64,000 nucleotides of DNA, taken from contig JBPCKT010000154.1 of NCBI GenBank assembly GCA_051004015.1, positions 35,070 through 99,069 of the forward strand. The letters are read 5' to 3'. The notes below the pieces were generated by a model that ran no database searches, had not been told where the DNA came from, and saw only the letters and a program-made list of their open reading frames with translations. The number at the start of each line of letters is the position of its first letter. Positions within the stretch are counted from its first letter, which is position 1. The DNA is from SXOA01 sp051004015. Lineage in GTDB: Bacteria; Planctomycetota; Planctomycetia; Pirellulales; Pirellulaceae. Below, piece after piece: positions 8,496-16,517 of the stretch. A program made the translations under genes and the position numbers.

Positions 8496-9905
8496 TTACA
8501 GTAGCCCATCCTTCCACGGCCCCGTGATGGCAAACGTGATTCCCGGCGACTGGTGGTTCACGAAGAGCCATTTTCCGTCGGGGCTGAAGGTCGCTCCGGC
8601 CCATTCGCCGTCTCGGTAGTCTTTGCCAAATCCGTTGTGGGGAGTCTTCGTCAGGTCGATGTTGTTGACGCCGAACACGCAGAGTTTTCCCTCGCGGGTC
8701 AGGCATTGCAAACGCATGGGCTCCTTTCCCTCGCCGTCCTCGCACACCACCAGTCCGCCGCGCGGGCTGGCGACAATATTATCGGGCATGTTGAGGTCGG
8801 CGCTGCTCCGGGATTCGTACACGAGGCGGAGCTGCTCCACCGCAATGATGTATTCCCAAATCTGGCCTCGCTTCGCGTCCCCGCCGGACTTGGCGGTAAA
8901 GAAGACGCGGCCATCCAGGAACCAGCAGCCTTCCAGCCCGCCGAAGGCGGAGCCGCCCTGCTGTTTGCCTTGCATGAAGACGCCGGCGCTATCGGGTTTG
9001 CCGTCCTTGGGATTGGCGGAGTGGGCCAGCTCGGGGTGCTCAATGTCGACCCAGGCCACATCGAAAGTCTCGCCTGCCTTTCGTCCCGTGCGCGTATCGG
9101 GAACCTTCTTCACCTTCATCATCTGCAGCTTGCCCCCCTCGGCCAAATGCCCCGGCGCACTCGGCAGGAAGCGGTAGAACCCGGCGGCTGATTTGTCTTC
9201 GGTTTCGTAGACGATGCCGCTCGTGGGGTCGATGGCAATGGCCTCATGCACGAAGCGGCCCATCGCCTTCAGCGGCTGCGGTTCACTGGCGGCCGTCGCG
9301 GGCACGTCAAAAATCCAGCCGTGTGTCTTTTCGTAACTGAATGCTCTTCCCTTGGCGTCTTTCACTCCCGGCTCGTGCAGCGTCTCTTCGCACGTGAGCC
9401 AGGTTCCCCAAGGGGTCGGCCCTCCGGCACAATTGCGGACGGTGCCGGAAATCGAGCTCCAGGATTTGACGAGCTTTCCCTCTTTCGTGTTGAACACCAG
9501 ATTCGTGCACCCGCCGGCCGCTTGCGGGTCGTAGGCAATCTCCGGGCTGCCGAAGGCCTTGCCGCTGCCGTCGACCTCGTGATTGCGGCAGAGAGTGACC
9601 GTGTTTGCATCGCTGGCAATGACCGCCATGCCATCGTGCATGGCGGGCGTGATGCCTCCTTCGGTCAGCTTGTCCTTCTCCCAGCCGAAGGTGAGGTACT
9701 CGAAGCCTTCCGGCAGTTGAATGAGCGGCAGGCCGGTGATTTTGTCCTTGACCGGGGCGAGCTTGCCGAAGTCGGTGGCATGGCGAGCCTTTTCATCGGC
9801 TCGACGACGAGCAGCAAAGCTTTCGAACGGAGCGGCAAAAGCGGCACCGCCGAGCAAAGCGGCAGAGGAATGTAGGAACGAGCGGCGAGAGGATGGGTGG
9901 GGCAT
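8496..9905 (-). CDS. PhoX-like (DUF839) phosphatase-family protein, Tat-exported
   Basis: A 469-residue protein starting with a twin-arginine signal (SSRRSFLHSSAALLGGAAFA). The body carries DUF839/PhoX features: ITPAMHDGMAVI, LCRNHEV, GGCTNLVF, TPWGTWLTCEET, HEAIAIDPTSGIVYETED and SPGITFAITGPW at the end. PhoX enzymes are periplasmic Ca/Fe-dependent alkaline phosphatases with a beta-propeller fold; the motifs support the fold, while activity on phosphomonoesters is inference. It is on the same strand as the downstream end of the aminotransferase gene, with a dispersed repeat between them. Confidence 0.88.
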   Translation of the reverse strand: MPHPSSRRSFLHSSAALLGGAAFAAPFESFAARRRADEKARHATDFGKLAPVKDKITGLPLIQLPEGFEYLTFGWEKDKLTEGGITPAMHDGMAVIASDANTVTLCRNHEVDGSGKAFGSPEIAYDPQAAGGCTNLVFNTKEGKLVKSWSSISGTVRNCAGGPTPWGTWLTCEETLHEPGVKDAKGRAFSYEKTHGWIFDVPATAASEPQPLKAMGRFVHEAIAIDPTSGIVYETEDKSAAGFYRFLPSAPGHLAEGGKLQMMKVKKVPDTRTGRKAGETFDVAWVDIEHPELAHSANPKDGKPDSAGVFMQGKQQGGSAFGGLEGCWFLDGRVFFTAKSGGDAKRGQIWEYIIAVEQLRLVYESRSSADLNMPDNIVASPRGGLVVCEDGEGKEPMRLQCLTREGKLCVFGVNNIDLTKTPHNGFGKDYRDGEWAGATFSPDGKWLFVNHQSPGITFAITGPWKDGLL

Positions 9906-9943
9906 GGGAATCTCTTTGGAGACTGGTTACGGTTTCTTTTCTG

Positions 9944-9970
9944 GGCAGGCTGGAAGCCTACCCCACTTTC
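9944..9970 (-). repeat. Dispersed repeat copy 1 (GTGGGGTAGGCTTCC family)
   Basis: Read on the minus strand: GAAAGTGGGGTAGGCTTCC followed by AGCCTGCC. The internal AGGCT...AGCCT can fold. The TAG inside the repeat is the stop codon of the aminotransferase gene. Related copies lie at 13075-13102 and 63888-63950. Confidence 0.75.
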
Positions 9971-11346
9971 TTACCCACCTCGGCGAAGATTCGGTGCATC
10001 ACCTCCAAGTACTCCTCTGCCTCGGCGACCGGCATCACCAGCGGCGGGCTGACGCGGATGACTTTGCCGGCGAGGGGGCCGAGGAGGTGGATGGCCCGGC
10101 CCTCGGCATCGCCGCGATAGCAGGCTTCCACGCAGGCTTTGGCGACGGCATCGGCGGAAGTGCTGCCGATGGGGGCGCATTCGATTCCCCAGACAACTCC
10201 TTCACCGCGAATGTGGGCGACGGTGGAAAGGTCCGTGAGCTTGAGCAGCCCTTTTTCGATGACAGCCGAGAGCTTCTTGGCCTGCCCCATCACGTCGCCG
10301 CTCTCGTATTCGTCCAGCGTGGCCAGGACGGCGGCGCTGGCGAGGGGGTTGGCGCTCCAGGTGTCGCTGGCTTCGCCGTAGTGCATGTTGGCGAACAGGT
10401 CCGCGCGGCCGACGGCGGCACTGACGGGGACGCCGTTGCCCAGCCCCTTGCCGAGAACCACGATGTCGGGCTCCACGCCGTATTCCGTGAAGGCGAACAG
10501 CGAGCCCGTGCGGCCGAAGTTGGCCTGCACCTCGTCGAAGATGAAGGCAATGTCGTGCTCGCGGCAGAAGCGGGCCAGGAGCTGGATGTATTCCTTCTGC
10601 GGATGAAAGCTGCCGCCGCCGCCGAGGTAGGGCTCGGTGATGAGGGCGCAGATTTTGTTGCCATGCTCCGCCCAGTGCCGGCGCAGCTCTTCTTCATAGG
10701 GGGCCAAGTTGATCGGCTCGCGGCGGCGGGCGACGTTGATGCATTCTTCCCGCGGAAAGCTGAGGAACTTGACCCGCGAGTCCCGCTCGGCATCCTGCTC
10801 GCTGCCGGTCACCGCCCCGGCCAGCCCCTTCTTGCCGTGAAAGCCATACCGGGTACTCAAAATCATTTGCTCCCCCGGCCGGCGGTCCATCGCGGCCCAG
10901 AGCGCCTTCTGAATCGCCTCGCTCCCGCTGGCCGCCCACAGCACCTGCTCGCACTTCTTGCCGCCGGGTTGCTTCTGCATCAGGGCCACCAGCCGCTCGG
11001 TCGCCTGCGTCTCGACTTCGGTCACCGCGTTATAGCCGTTGAGCGTCACCGCCTCGCAAAATTCCCCGGCCGTCTTCAGCCCTCCGAGGTGCAAAACCTC
11101 GATCACCCGCTTCCACCAGCGGCTCGGGTTATGCCCCAGGTTCATCACCAGCACCCCCGACGAAAAATCCGCCAGCTTCCGCCCCTCCGGCGTCCAGTGA
11201 TACGACCCCGCGCTCTTCGCCAGCACCGCCAGGCTCGGCGTAAACGTCCGCAGCGCATGCGGCTCCACCTTCGCCAGCCGCCGGCGAATTTCGTTGGAAG
11301 CGGCTTCACCGGGATGGGAAATCGGCGTGGGAATTTCGGCGGGCAT
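9958..11346 (-). CDS. Class III PLP-dependent aminotransferase
   Basis: A 462-residue fold-type I aminotransferase of the 4-aminobutyrate/acetylornithine family. Visible landmarks are VLWAASGSEAIQKAL (phosphate binding), ALITEPYLGGGG, FIFDEVQANFGRTG (the Asp that contacts the PLP ring nitrogen) and VLGKGLGNGVPVSA, whose Lys should carry PLP. DTWSANPLASAAVLATL follows. The substrate cannot be told from sequence; no catabolic partners adjoin. The last residues, GKKVG-stop, come from a dispersed repeat, so the native C-terminus may have been altered. Confidence 0.9.
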   Translation of the reverse strand: MPAEIPTPISHPGEAASNEIRRRLAKVEPHALRTFTPSLAVLAKSAGSYHWTPEGRKLADFSSGVLVMNLGHNPSRWWKRVIEVLHLGGLKTAGEFCEAVTLNGYNAVTEVETQATERLVALMQKQPGGKKCEQVLWAASGSEAIQKALWAAMDRRPGEQMILSTRYGFHGKKGLAGAVTGSEQDAERDSRVKFLSFPREECINVARRREPINLAPYEEELRRHWAEHGNKICALITEPYLGGGGSFHPQKEYIQLLARFCREHDIAFIFDEVQANFGRTGSLFAFTEYGVEPDIVVLGKGLGNGVPVSAAVGRADLFANMHYGEASDTWSANPLASAAVLATLDEYESGDVMGQAKKLSAVIEKGLLKLTDLSTVAHIRGEGVVWGIECAPIGSTSADAVAKACVEACYRGDAEGRAIHLLGPLAGKVIRVSPPLVMPVAEAEEYLEVMHRIFAEVGKKVG

Positions 11347-12044
11347 GAGCGGGGAGGTTAGAGGTTAGCGGCGAGCGGGGGGCGTCAGCCCCCTGATATT
11401 AACGACAATGTACGGCCATGACCATTTGGGAGGGCATCGCTGATCGATACTGGTAATAACCGACTTCAACCCCCCTGATACTACGGTTTTAATTCATGAT
11501 TCAAGCTTTCCGTTTTCGGCCAATTCTGGGCAGATGGTGAATCGGAACCATTTTCGCAACCTGAGTAATCATCACGACTTACGGCGAGGCAACTCATCTC
11601 TTTTTGATTCACTTTCGCTCCCAATCTCCCAAATCTTGATTCACTTTTCGTCACCGAACTAATAACCATCTTTTCAGCTCCTTGTTTCCTCCTCTGCGAC
11701 CCCCGCGTCTCCGCGTGATGCCACTCTTCCAAGTCAGGAACATCACGCAGAGGCGCAGAGCTCGCAAAGGTTGAGATCCAGAGCCAGCGCGCACCGCCAG
11801 CAGGGCTCCGTTTCCGGTTACATGTACAATTGTAACATAACAATCGTCGTTTTCCAAGCCCCCGGCCAGATTTTTTGGCAAGTTTCTCCTCGGCCATGCC
11901 TGGCGTCTTGGAAGCCTTTCGGGGAGTTCGGCCTCGACTTCTGACTCTCGATCAGCCGCAAACTGCGCAGGAGATATTTAGCCCGGCGGCAGGTAACGTA
12001 TAATGGATGAGTCGCCCAACTCCCACCTCCGCAGGCACGGACCC
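11347..12044. other. Long intergenic region with repeat-derived sequence
   Basis: About 700 bases between the divergent aminotransferase and vapBC-like genes. It holds one imperfect hairpin repeat (11706-11755). The open frames here have no domain and run through the repeat. No RNA gene was recognised. Confidence 0.6.
11706..11755. repeat. Imperfect hairpin repeat, CGCAGAGGCG family copy 1
   Basis: CGTCTCCGCGTGATG (11706-11720) pairs with CATCACGCAGAGGCG (11741-11755) with two non-Watson-Crick positions. The right arm is shared with the perfect hairpin at 14474-14524. Confidence 0.75.
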
Positions 12045-12275
12045 ATGACTACCCTCCTCATTGACGACGAGCTCGGACAGCGTGCCCGGCTGGCGGCGGA
12101 GTGCCAAGGCAAGACCCTTGATCAATTCGTGGGTGACGTACTCCGTCAGGCAGTTGCCGGAAAGGAAATTCAGATCGGATCGCGAAACGGCTTGCCCGTC
12201 GTTCTCGTGCCGCCGGGAACCCCAATTATTCAACCTGCCGATGTCGCTCGCGCTTTGGCGGAGGATGATCTTTGA
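12045..12275 (+). CDS. VapB-type antitoxin (putative)
   Basis: A 76-residue protein beginning MTTLLIDDELGQRARLAAEC, with GKTLDQFVGDVLRQAV as a predicted helix. This is the usual layout of short ribbon-helix-helix or related VapB antitoxins, with an N-terminal DNA-binding part and a C-terminal toxin-wrapping tail (IIQPADVARALAEDDL). Its TGA stop overlaps the TTG start of the PIN toxin gene by four bases, typical of coupled toxin-antitoxin pairs. An ATG at 12003 is possible, but 12045 starts the compact domain. Likely autoregulates the pair. Confidence 0.75.
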   Translation: MTTLLIDDELGQRARLAAECQGKTLDQFVGDVLRQAVAGKEIQIGSRNGLPVVLVPPGTPIIQPADVARALAEDDL

Positions 12276-12703
12276 TTTCCCTTCCCGATGTCAACGTCCT
12301 CTTGGCTTTGACCTGGGCCAACCACGTGCATCACGACGCGGCGCACCGCTGGTTCTCGACCGCGTCTCCAGCAGGATGGGCGACCAATATCTTTACTCAA
12401 TCCGGTTTTGTGCGCCTGTCCCTCAATCCCAAGATTGTGGGCATTTCGATCAACGCCAACACGTCCTTGGAACTGCTCAAGAAACTGGTGGAAAAACCGG
12501 AGCACCGTTTTCTGGATTCGTGTCCACCGCTTACGTCAACTCCCTTTGGAGAACTCTCGCCAAGAATCAGAGGCTACCGTCAAACACCGGATGCAATCCT
12601 GCTCCATTATGCGCGAGCCCACATGGCAAAGTTGGTTACTTTTGATCAAGGAGTTTCCAGCCTTTCGCCATGGGCTGAAAATGTGGAATGTCTTGCTCCG
12701 TAA
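12272..12703 (+). CDS. vapC: VapC-type PIN-domain ribonuclease toxin
   Basis: A 143-residue PIN-domain protein. ISLPDVNVLLALTWANHVHHDAAHRWF holds the first catalytic Asp (D6); TNIFTQSGFVRLSLNP fits the conserved Thr/Gln segment; TPDAILLHYARAHMAKLVTFDQGV holds the later acidic residues. VapC toxins are Mg-dependent endoribonucleases that typically cut tRNA or rRNA. It starts with TTG inside the stop of the antitoxin gene. The pair is isolated, between a repeat-rich gap and an unrelated small gene. Confidence 0.87.
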   Translation: MISLPDVNVLLALTWANHVHHDAAHRWFSTASPAGWATNIFTQSGFVRLSLNPKIVGISINANTSLELLKKLVEKPEHRFLDSCPPLTSTPFGELSPRIRGYRQTPDAILLHYARAHMAKLVTFDQGVSSLSPWAENVECLAP

Positions 12704-12791
12704 TCGCCACTATCAATTCTCCGCCGCCGGTTTCGAAATCTTGCTCTGCCGGGCTGAACGCGACACTCCACGACTTAAGGACGGGTGCCAC

Positions 12792-13058
12792 TTAATTGTG
12801 TGCTCTGAGTCTCAAAAGCACGACTCGCAAAAATACGAACAGGACTACGAGTTCGATAAGGATCAATGCAGGAGGCAGAAATAGCCCGATGTAGAACGAC
12901 CATTCTGCTGCGAGCCTACTTTCCGGCCACCGGCTTTCGATCTTGTCGCGAATTACCCCGCTTACCCAGAGTGGCCAACAAGCCGGCAAAGCAACGGCAA
13001 CTCCCGCATAAATGAGCAACTGGGTCCACCACGGAATCTTTTCTGGCTCATATTCCAT
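12792..13058 (-). CDS. Small two-helix membrane protein, unknown
   Basis: An 88-residue protein with two strongly hydrophobic stretches, about residues 12-34 (LLIYAGVAVALPACWPLWVSG) and 52-77 (WSFYIGLFLPPALILIELVV), and a basic C-terminus. No family recognised. It lies between vapC (convergent) and a dispersed repeat. Confidence 0.6.
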   Translation of the reverse strand: MEYEPEKIPWWTQLLIYAGVAVALPACWPLWVSGVIRDKIESRWPESRLAAEWSFYIGLFLPPALILIELVVLFVFLRVVLLRLRAHN

Positions 13059-13074
13059 TGCCGTTCTTTCTGTC

Positions 13075-13102
13075 TTGGCAAGCTGGAGGCCTACCCCACT
13101 TT
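13075..13102 (-). repeat. Dispersed repeat copy 2 (GTGGGGTAGGCTTCC family)
   Basis: Minus-strand AGAAAGTGGGGTAGGCCTCC then AGCTTGCCAA, nearly the same as the copy at 9944-9970. The TAG within it is the stop of the oxidoreductase gene, giving the same ending (K-V-G-stop) as the aminotransferase. Confidence 0.75.
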
Positions 13103-14383
13103 CTCATTCACCCGTCCAGCATACAGCACCTCCGCCTCTGCCTTGCCCGGCGGGAGGAGGACGAGGCCGCCGAGGGGGTGGTCGATTTCCACGAGGCAGT
13201 TAGGGGTGCCGGCGGCGTGGCGGGTGAGGATGGCTTCCATGGCCTGGACGGCGGCGACGGTTTGGCGGTCGGTGGAGAGGTCGTTGTAGGCCAGGCGGCG
13301 GGCCGCGGTGAGCCGCTCGGGGCGGCTGGCGGAGGGGCCGCCGAATTCCACGGTGGCGACTTCGCGGACGAACCGCTCCAGCACTTCCACGCCGTAGCCC
13401 CGCTGGCTCCGCTCCCCCCACGGCTCCAGGAAGGTGCCGTTGTAGTGGTTGTTCATGTTGATTTTGCGGGTCAGCGGCGTGCGGCCTTCGACCGTGCATT
13501 CCACCCCCCGCTTGCGGCTGTGGCAGTTCCAGACGCCGTTGTCGAAGCGGAACTGCACCTCCTGGTCGACGTAGCCGGGGAAGTTGTCGGGGGTGACCCA
13601 ACTGGTGTGGATGTCGAACGCCGCCTGCCGCTGATCGGCATATTCATAGATGAGGCGGAGCTGGGTTGAATCCCAGGTCGGCCCATCGGGCGGGCCGACA
13701 ATCCCCCGCTGGCCGGTGCAGGCCACGCTGGAGAGCCGCCCGCCGAAGGTGAAATCGATGAGCTTGATGTAATGCACGGCGACGTAGGTCCCGGGGTTGC
13801 GGCCGGCAATCCACTCCGCGAACTGCCCCGTGGCAATGCTCTTGGGCTCCAGCAGCGTGCAGTAGCCCGTGTTGACATGCGAAAGCTCGCCATCCGCCAC
13901 CAACGTGCGAAGCTTTTTGTGATCGGGGTCGAGCAGCTTGTGATAGACGACCTTGGCGAGCACGTTTTGTTGCACGGCGAGCGCGGATAATTCATCCAGC
14001 TCCTGGAGCGTCAGCACCGACGGCTTTTCGATGAGGACATGCTTGCCCGCAAGAATCGCCGCCTTCGCCGCGGAGAAATGCCGGTCATCCGGAGTCGCCA
14101 CGCAGACGAAATCAACACCGCTGCTCAGCAGTTGGCCGATGGAATCGGGTTCCTTGAAGCTCTCGAATTGCGCGATTCTGTCTCCGGCCGAATTTCGATA
14201 CGCCTCCGCCCGGCGGCCGGTGCGGCTCGCTACGGCAGCGAGCTTCACCTCGCAGACGCCGAACGCCTTGTCGTAGATGCCGCCTTGCTGATGCGCCCGC
14301 TCGAAGAACGGGCGGTAGGTCTCGTCAAAGATCATCCCCAGGCCGACCATGCCGGCGCGGAGAGAGTGGAAAGAGGATCGCAT
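13091..14383 (-). CDS. Gfo/Idh/MocA-family oxidoreductase
   Basis: About 430 residues. The N-terminal Rossmann domain has AGMVGLGMIFDETYRPFF as the nucleotide-binding loop, VDFVCVATPDDRHF and GKHVLIEKPSVLT, where EKP is the family catalytic Lys motif. The C-terminal alpha/beta domain has AVHYIKLIDFTFGG and DIHTSWVTPDNFPGYVDQE. Likely an NAD(P)-dependent sugar or cyclitol dehydrogenase; substrate unknown. ATG at 14383 is chosen because it is close to the Rossmann strand; ATG at 14419 is also open. The last codons lie in a dispersed repeat. Confidence 0.87.
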   Translation of the reverse strand: MRSSFHSLRAGMVGLGMIFDETYRPFFERAHQQGGIYDKAFGVCEVKLAAVASRTGRRAEAYRNSAGDRIAQFESFKEPDSIGQLLSSGVDFVCVATPDDRHFSAAKAAILAGKHVLIEKPSVLTLQELDELSALAVQQNVLAKVVYHKLLDPDHKKLRTLVADGELSHVNTGYCTLLEPKSIATGQFAEWIAGRNPGTYVAVHYIKLIDFTFGGRLSSVACTGQRGIVGPPDGPTWDSTQLRLIYEYADQRQAAFDIHTSWVTPDNFPGYVDQEVQFRFDNGVWNCHSRKRGVECTVEGRTPLTRKINMNNHYNGTFLEPWGERSQRGYGVEVLERFVREVATVEFGGPSASRPERLTAARRLAYNDLSTDRQTVAAVQAMEAILTRHAAGTPNCLVEIDHPLGGLVLLPPGKAEAEVLYAGRVNEKVG

Positions 14384-14473
14384 GAGCGGAGCCGTCCGGC
14401 AAGATTGGAAACGGGTCATTATACGGAGTGGCAGTCATTGGGTTAGTCGCCGACCAAAATCTCTGCGGTCTCC

Positions 14474-14524
14474 GCGCCTCTGCGTGATGCCTGCCTTTTT
14501 CCGGAGAGCATCACGCAGAGGCGC
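14474..14524. repeat. Perfect 17-bp hairpin, CGCAGAGGCG family copy 2
   Basis: 14474-14490 is the exact reverse complement of GCATCACGCAGAGGCGC at 14508-14524, with a 17-base loop. An outer CTCTGCG (14461-14467) pairs with CGCAGAG (14531-14537). It lies between divergent genes. Confidence 0.85.
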
Positions 14525-14624
14525 GAAGCACGCAGAGGAAGACTGGAGAGAGTACGTCAGTCATTGACCGTGTGGCGGTTCTCTTGAATACTCGTCTGCT
14601 GGACCAACTCCAACGTTCCCTCAA

Positions 14625-14695
14625 GGGGTCGGGAGTCTTTCGCGTCGATACTTGTACGCAATGGATAGTCAGTGACGCGAAAGACTCCCGACCCC
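14625..14695. repeat. Perfect 22-bp inverted repeat overlapping the MATE start region
   Basis: The left arm 14625-14646 (starting GGGGTCGGGAGTC) is the exact reverse complement of the right arm 14674-14695 (ending CTCCCGACCCC), with a 27-base loop. The apparent GTG start of the MATE gene at 14672 touches the right arm, so its first codons are repeat sequence. Confidence 0.88.
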
Positions 14696-16099
14696 GAGCA
14701 GCCCTTGAACCCAGAAACTCCTCTCCTCGCCGGCACGCTTCGTCCGCTGTTCGCGGTGGCTTTGCCGGTGATGGCGGAGGAGTCGCTCAATTTGCTGGTG
14801 GGGTATACGGACTGGTATCTGGCGGGGCATTTTTTGCCGGGCGAATCCCCAAAGGCGGCGATGGGGTTGATGTCGTATGTGCTGTGGATCCTGCCGACGC
14901 TGTTTTCGCTGATTTCGATTGGGGCGATGGCCCTGGTCGCCCGCTTCGTCGGGGCGGGAATGCGGAAGGAGGCCAGCCACGTCGTCAACCAGGCAATGCT
15001 GCTGGGAGTGGTGGCTGCGGGAATCGGGATTTTCTTCTTCCTGATTGGCGGCCAGTGGTTCGTCGCCGCCATGCAATTGGAACCCGAGGCGGCTGAGCTG
15101 GCGCTGCGGTATATCCGCATCATGACGCCGGCCATTCCCGCCATCATGCTCGAGCAGATCGGTTCGGCCTGTCTGCGAGGGTCCGGGGACGCCGTCACCG
15201 GGCTCATCGCCCGCGTGGTGCTCAATGCGGTCAACATGTTCCTGGCGACGGTATTCGTCACCGGCTGGGGGCCATTTCCCAACCTCGGCTGGGATGGGCT
15301 GGCGATTGGAACGGCGACCGGCCACTCGATTGGCGGGCTCATCATCCTGGGAATGCTACTTCGCGGACGCAACGGAATGAAGTTGCAACTCGGCTGGCCC
15401 CGGCCCGACGGCGCGATCATCCGCCGGCTGCTGCGGATCGGCCTGCCCGGCGGGTTTGATGCAACATCCGTTGTGTTTTGCCATCTGATCTATGTCTCCA
15501 TCATCAACGCCCTCGGCACGGAGGCTACCGCCACGCACGGCCTGGCTTTGCAGATCGAAGCCCTCGCCTATCTCCCCGGCTCGGCCTTCCATGTCGCTGC
15601 CGCGACCCTGTCTGGCCAAGCCCTCGGCGCAGGTGAGCCGCTGCGGGCGGTCCGCTCCGTCACCACGGCGGCGATGTGCGGCGTGGTGGTAATGTCTCTC
15701 GCAGGATTGCTGTTCTACTTCGCCGGAGAGCATCTCGCCCAGTTCTTCATCGGCCATCCCACGGACCTGACGCGGCACGCCGGCGACCTCCTCAAAATCG
15801 TCGCCTGCGGCTGTCCCGCGCTGGCGCTGCTCAACGTCCTCACCGGCGGCCTCCGCGGCAGTGGCGACACGCGCGTTCCGCTCGCCATCACGTTCATCGG
15901 GCTCGTCGGCATCCGCATTCCGCTGGCCTGCTTCCTTGCCTGGGACCAGATTCCGCTACCGTTCACCGAAACCAGCCTTCGCGGACTTGGCTTCGGCGTC
16001 GACGGCGCATGGCTGGCGATGGTCGTGGACGCCACGGTTCGCAGCCAATTGGTGCTGTGGAGGTTTTGGCAAGGAGGCTGGAAGCACGTGAAGGTTTGA
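14672..16099 (+). CDS. MATE-family multidrug/Na+ antiporter
   Basis: A polytopic membrane protein of up to 475 residues with about 12 hydrophobic helices. It has internal two-fold MATE repeats: FAVALPVMAEESLNLLVGYTD in the first half and GLPGGFDATSVVFCHLIYVS in the second. SACLRGSGDAVTGL and TGGLRGSGDTRVPL are the matching family motifs of the two halves. It should export cationic compounds with Na+ or H+ exchange. The GTG at 14672 lies at the edge of a 22-bp palindrome; a TTG at 14705, just outside it, may be the true start. It stands alone. Confidence 0.88.
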   Translation: MTRKTPDPEQPLNPETPLLAGTLRPLFAVALPVMAEESLNLLVGYTDWYLAGHFLPGESPKAAMGLMSYVLWILPTLFSLISIGAMALVARFVGAGMRKEASHVVNQAMLLGVVAAGIGIFFFLIGGQWFVAAMQLEPEAAELALRYIRIMTPAIPAIMLEQIGSACLRGSGDAVTGLIARVVLNAVNMFLATVFVTGWGPFPNLGWDGLAIGTATGHSIGGLIILGMLLRGRNGMKLQLGWPRPDGAIIRRLLRIGLPGGFDATSVVFCHLIYVSIINALGTEATATHGLALQIEALAYLPGSAFHVAAATLSGQALGAGEPLRAVRSVTTAAMCGVVVMSLAGLLFYFAGEHLAQFFIGHPTDLTRHAGDLLKIVACGCPALALLNVLTGGLRGSGDTRVPLAITFIGLVGIRIPLACFLAWDQIPLPFTETSLRGLGFGVDGAWLAMVVDATVRSQLVLWRFWQGGWKHVKV

Positions 16100-16109
16100 A
16101 TGACGAAAT

Positions 16110-16161
16110 TCGAATGACGAATGGAGGAAATGCCCTCCTGAATTCGACATTCGTCATTCGA
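16110..16161. repeat. 14-bp inverted repeat after the MATE gene
   Basis: TCGAATGACGAATG (16110-16123) is the exact reverse complement of 16148-16161, loop 24 bases. It begins ten bases after the MATE stop and could act as a transcript end, though no T-run follows. Confidence 0.75.
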
Positions 16162-16208
16162 GCTTCGACATTCTTCCCCTGTCACTCCGCACCGCCTAAA
16201 ATTACCGA

Positions 16209-16481
16209 ATGCTCCCCCTCAAGCCCGAACGGCCTGAAATTATTCCTCGCCCCGCCGGCTCCTGGCTCTCCATCGCCCTCGTTGCCGGTTTTGGCATCCT
16301 GATGGCCGCGGTCATCAGCATCCTGACGATGGGGTATTTCCTGTGGATTTTCCTGCTGGCGTTCGTCATTTTTGGCGTCATCGCCTTGCAGTACCTGCTC
16401 TGGGGCTATTGGTTCGAACGCATTTACCGCAGCAATTTGCCGCCCGAGGATGAATTCCCGCCGAGTGGCGAAAAGCTATGA
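16209..16481 (+). CDS. Small membrane protein, unknown
   Basis: A 90-residue protein with a Pro-rich N-terminus (LKPERPEIIPRPAG), two adjacent hydrophobic helices (about residues 18-41 and 43-67) and an acidic tail (LPPEDEFPPSGEKL). No family recognised. It is convergent with the cytochrome gene; codon use looks like the neighbours. Confidence 0.6.
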   Translation: MLPLKPERPEIIPRPAGSWLSIALVAGFGILMAAVISILTMGYFLWIFLLAFVIFGVIALQYLLWGYWFERIYRSNLPPEDEFPPSGEKL

Positions 16482-16517
16482 AATGATTCCACTGGGAAGT
16501 GCAAATCGTTGGCGAGC

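Noticed and set aside
9721..11361. A 546-residue open frame on the plus strand
   Set aside because: Antisense of the class III aminotransferase and the start of the PhoX-like gene; no domain, composition typical of high-GC antisense frames.
11481..11897. A 138-residue minus-strand frame in the long intergenic gap
   Set aside because: Runs through the hairpin repeat at 11706-11755; mixed, domain-free composition and no ribosome-binding site.
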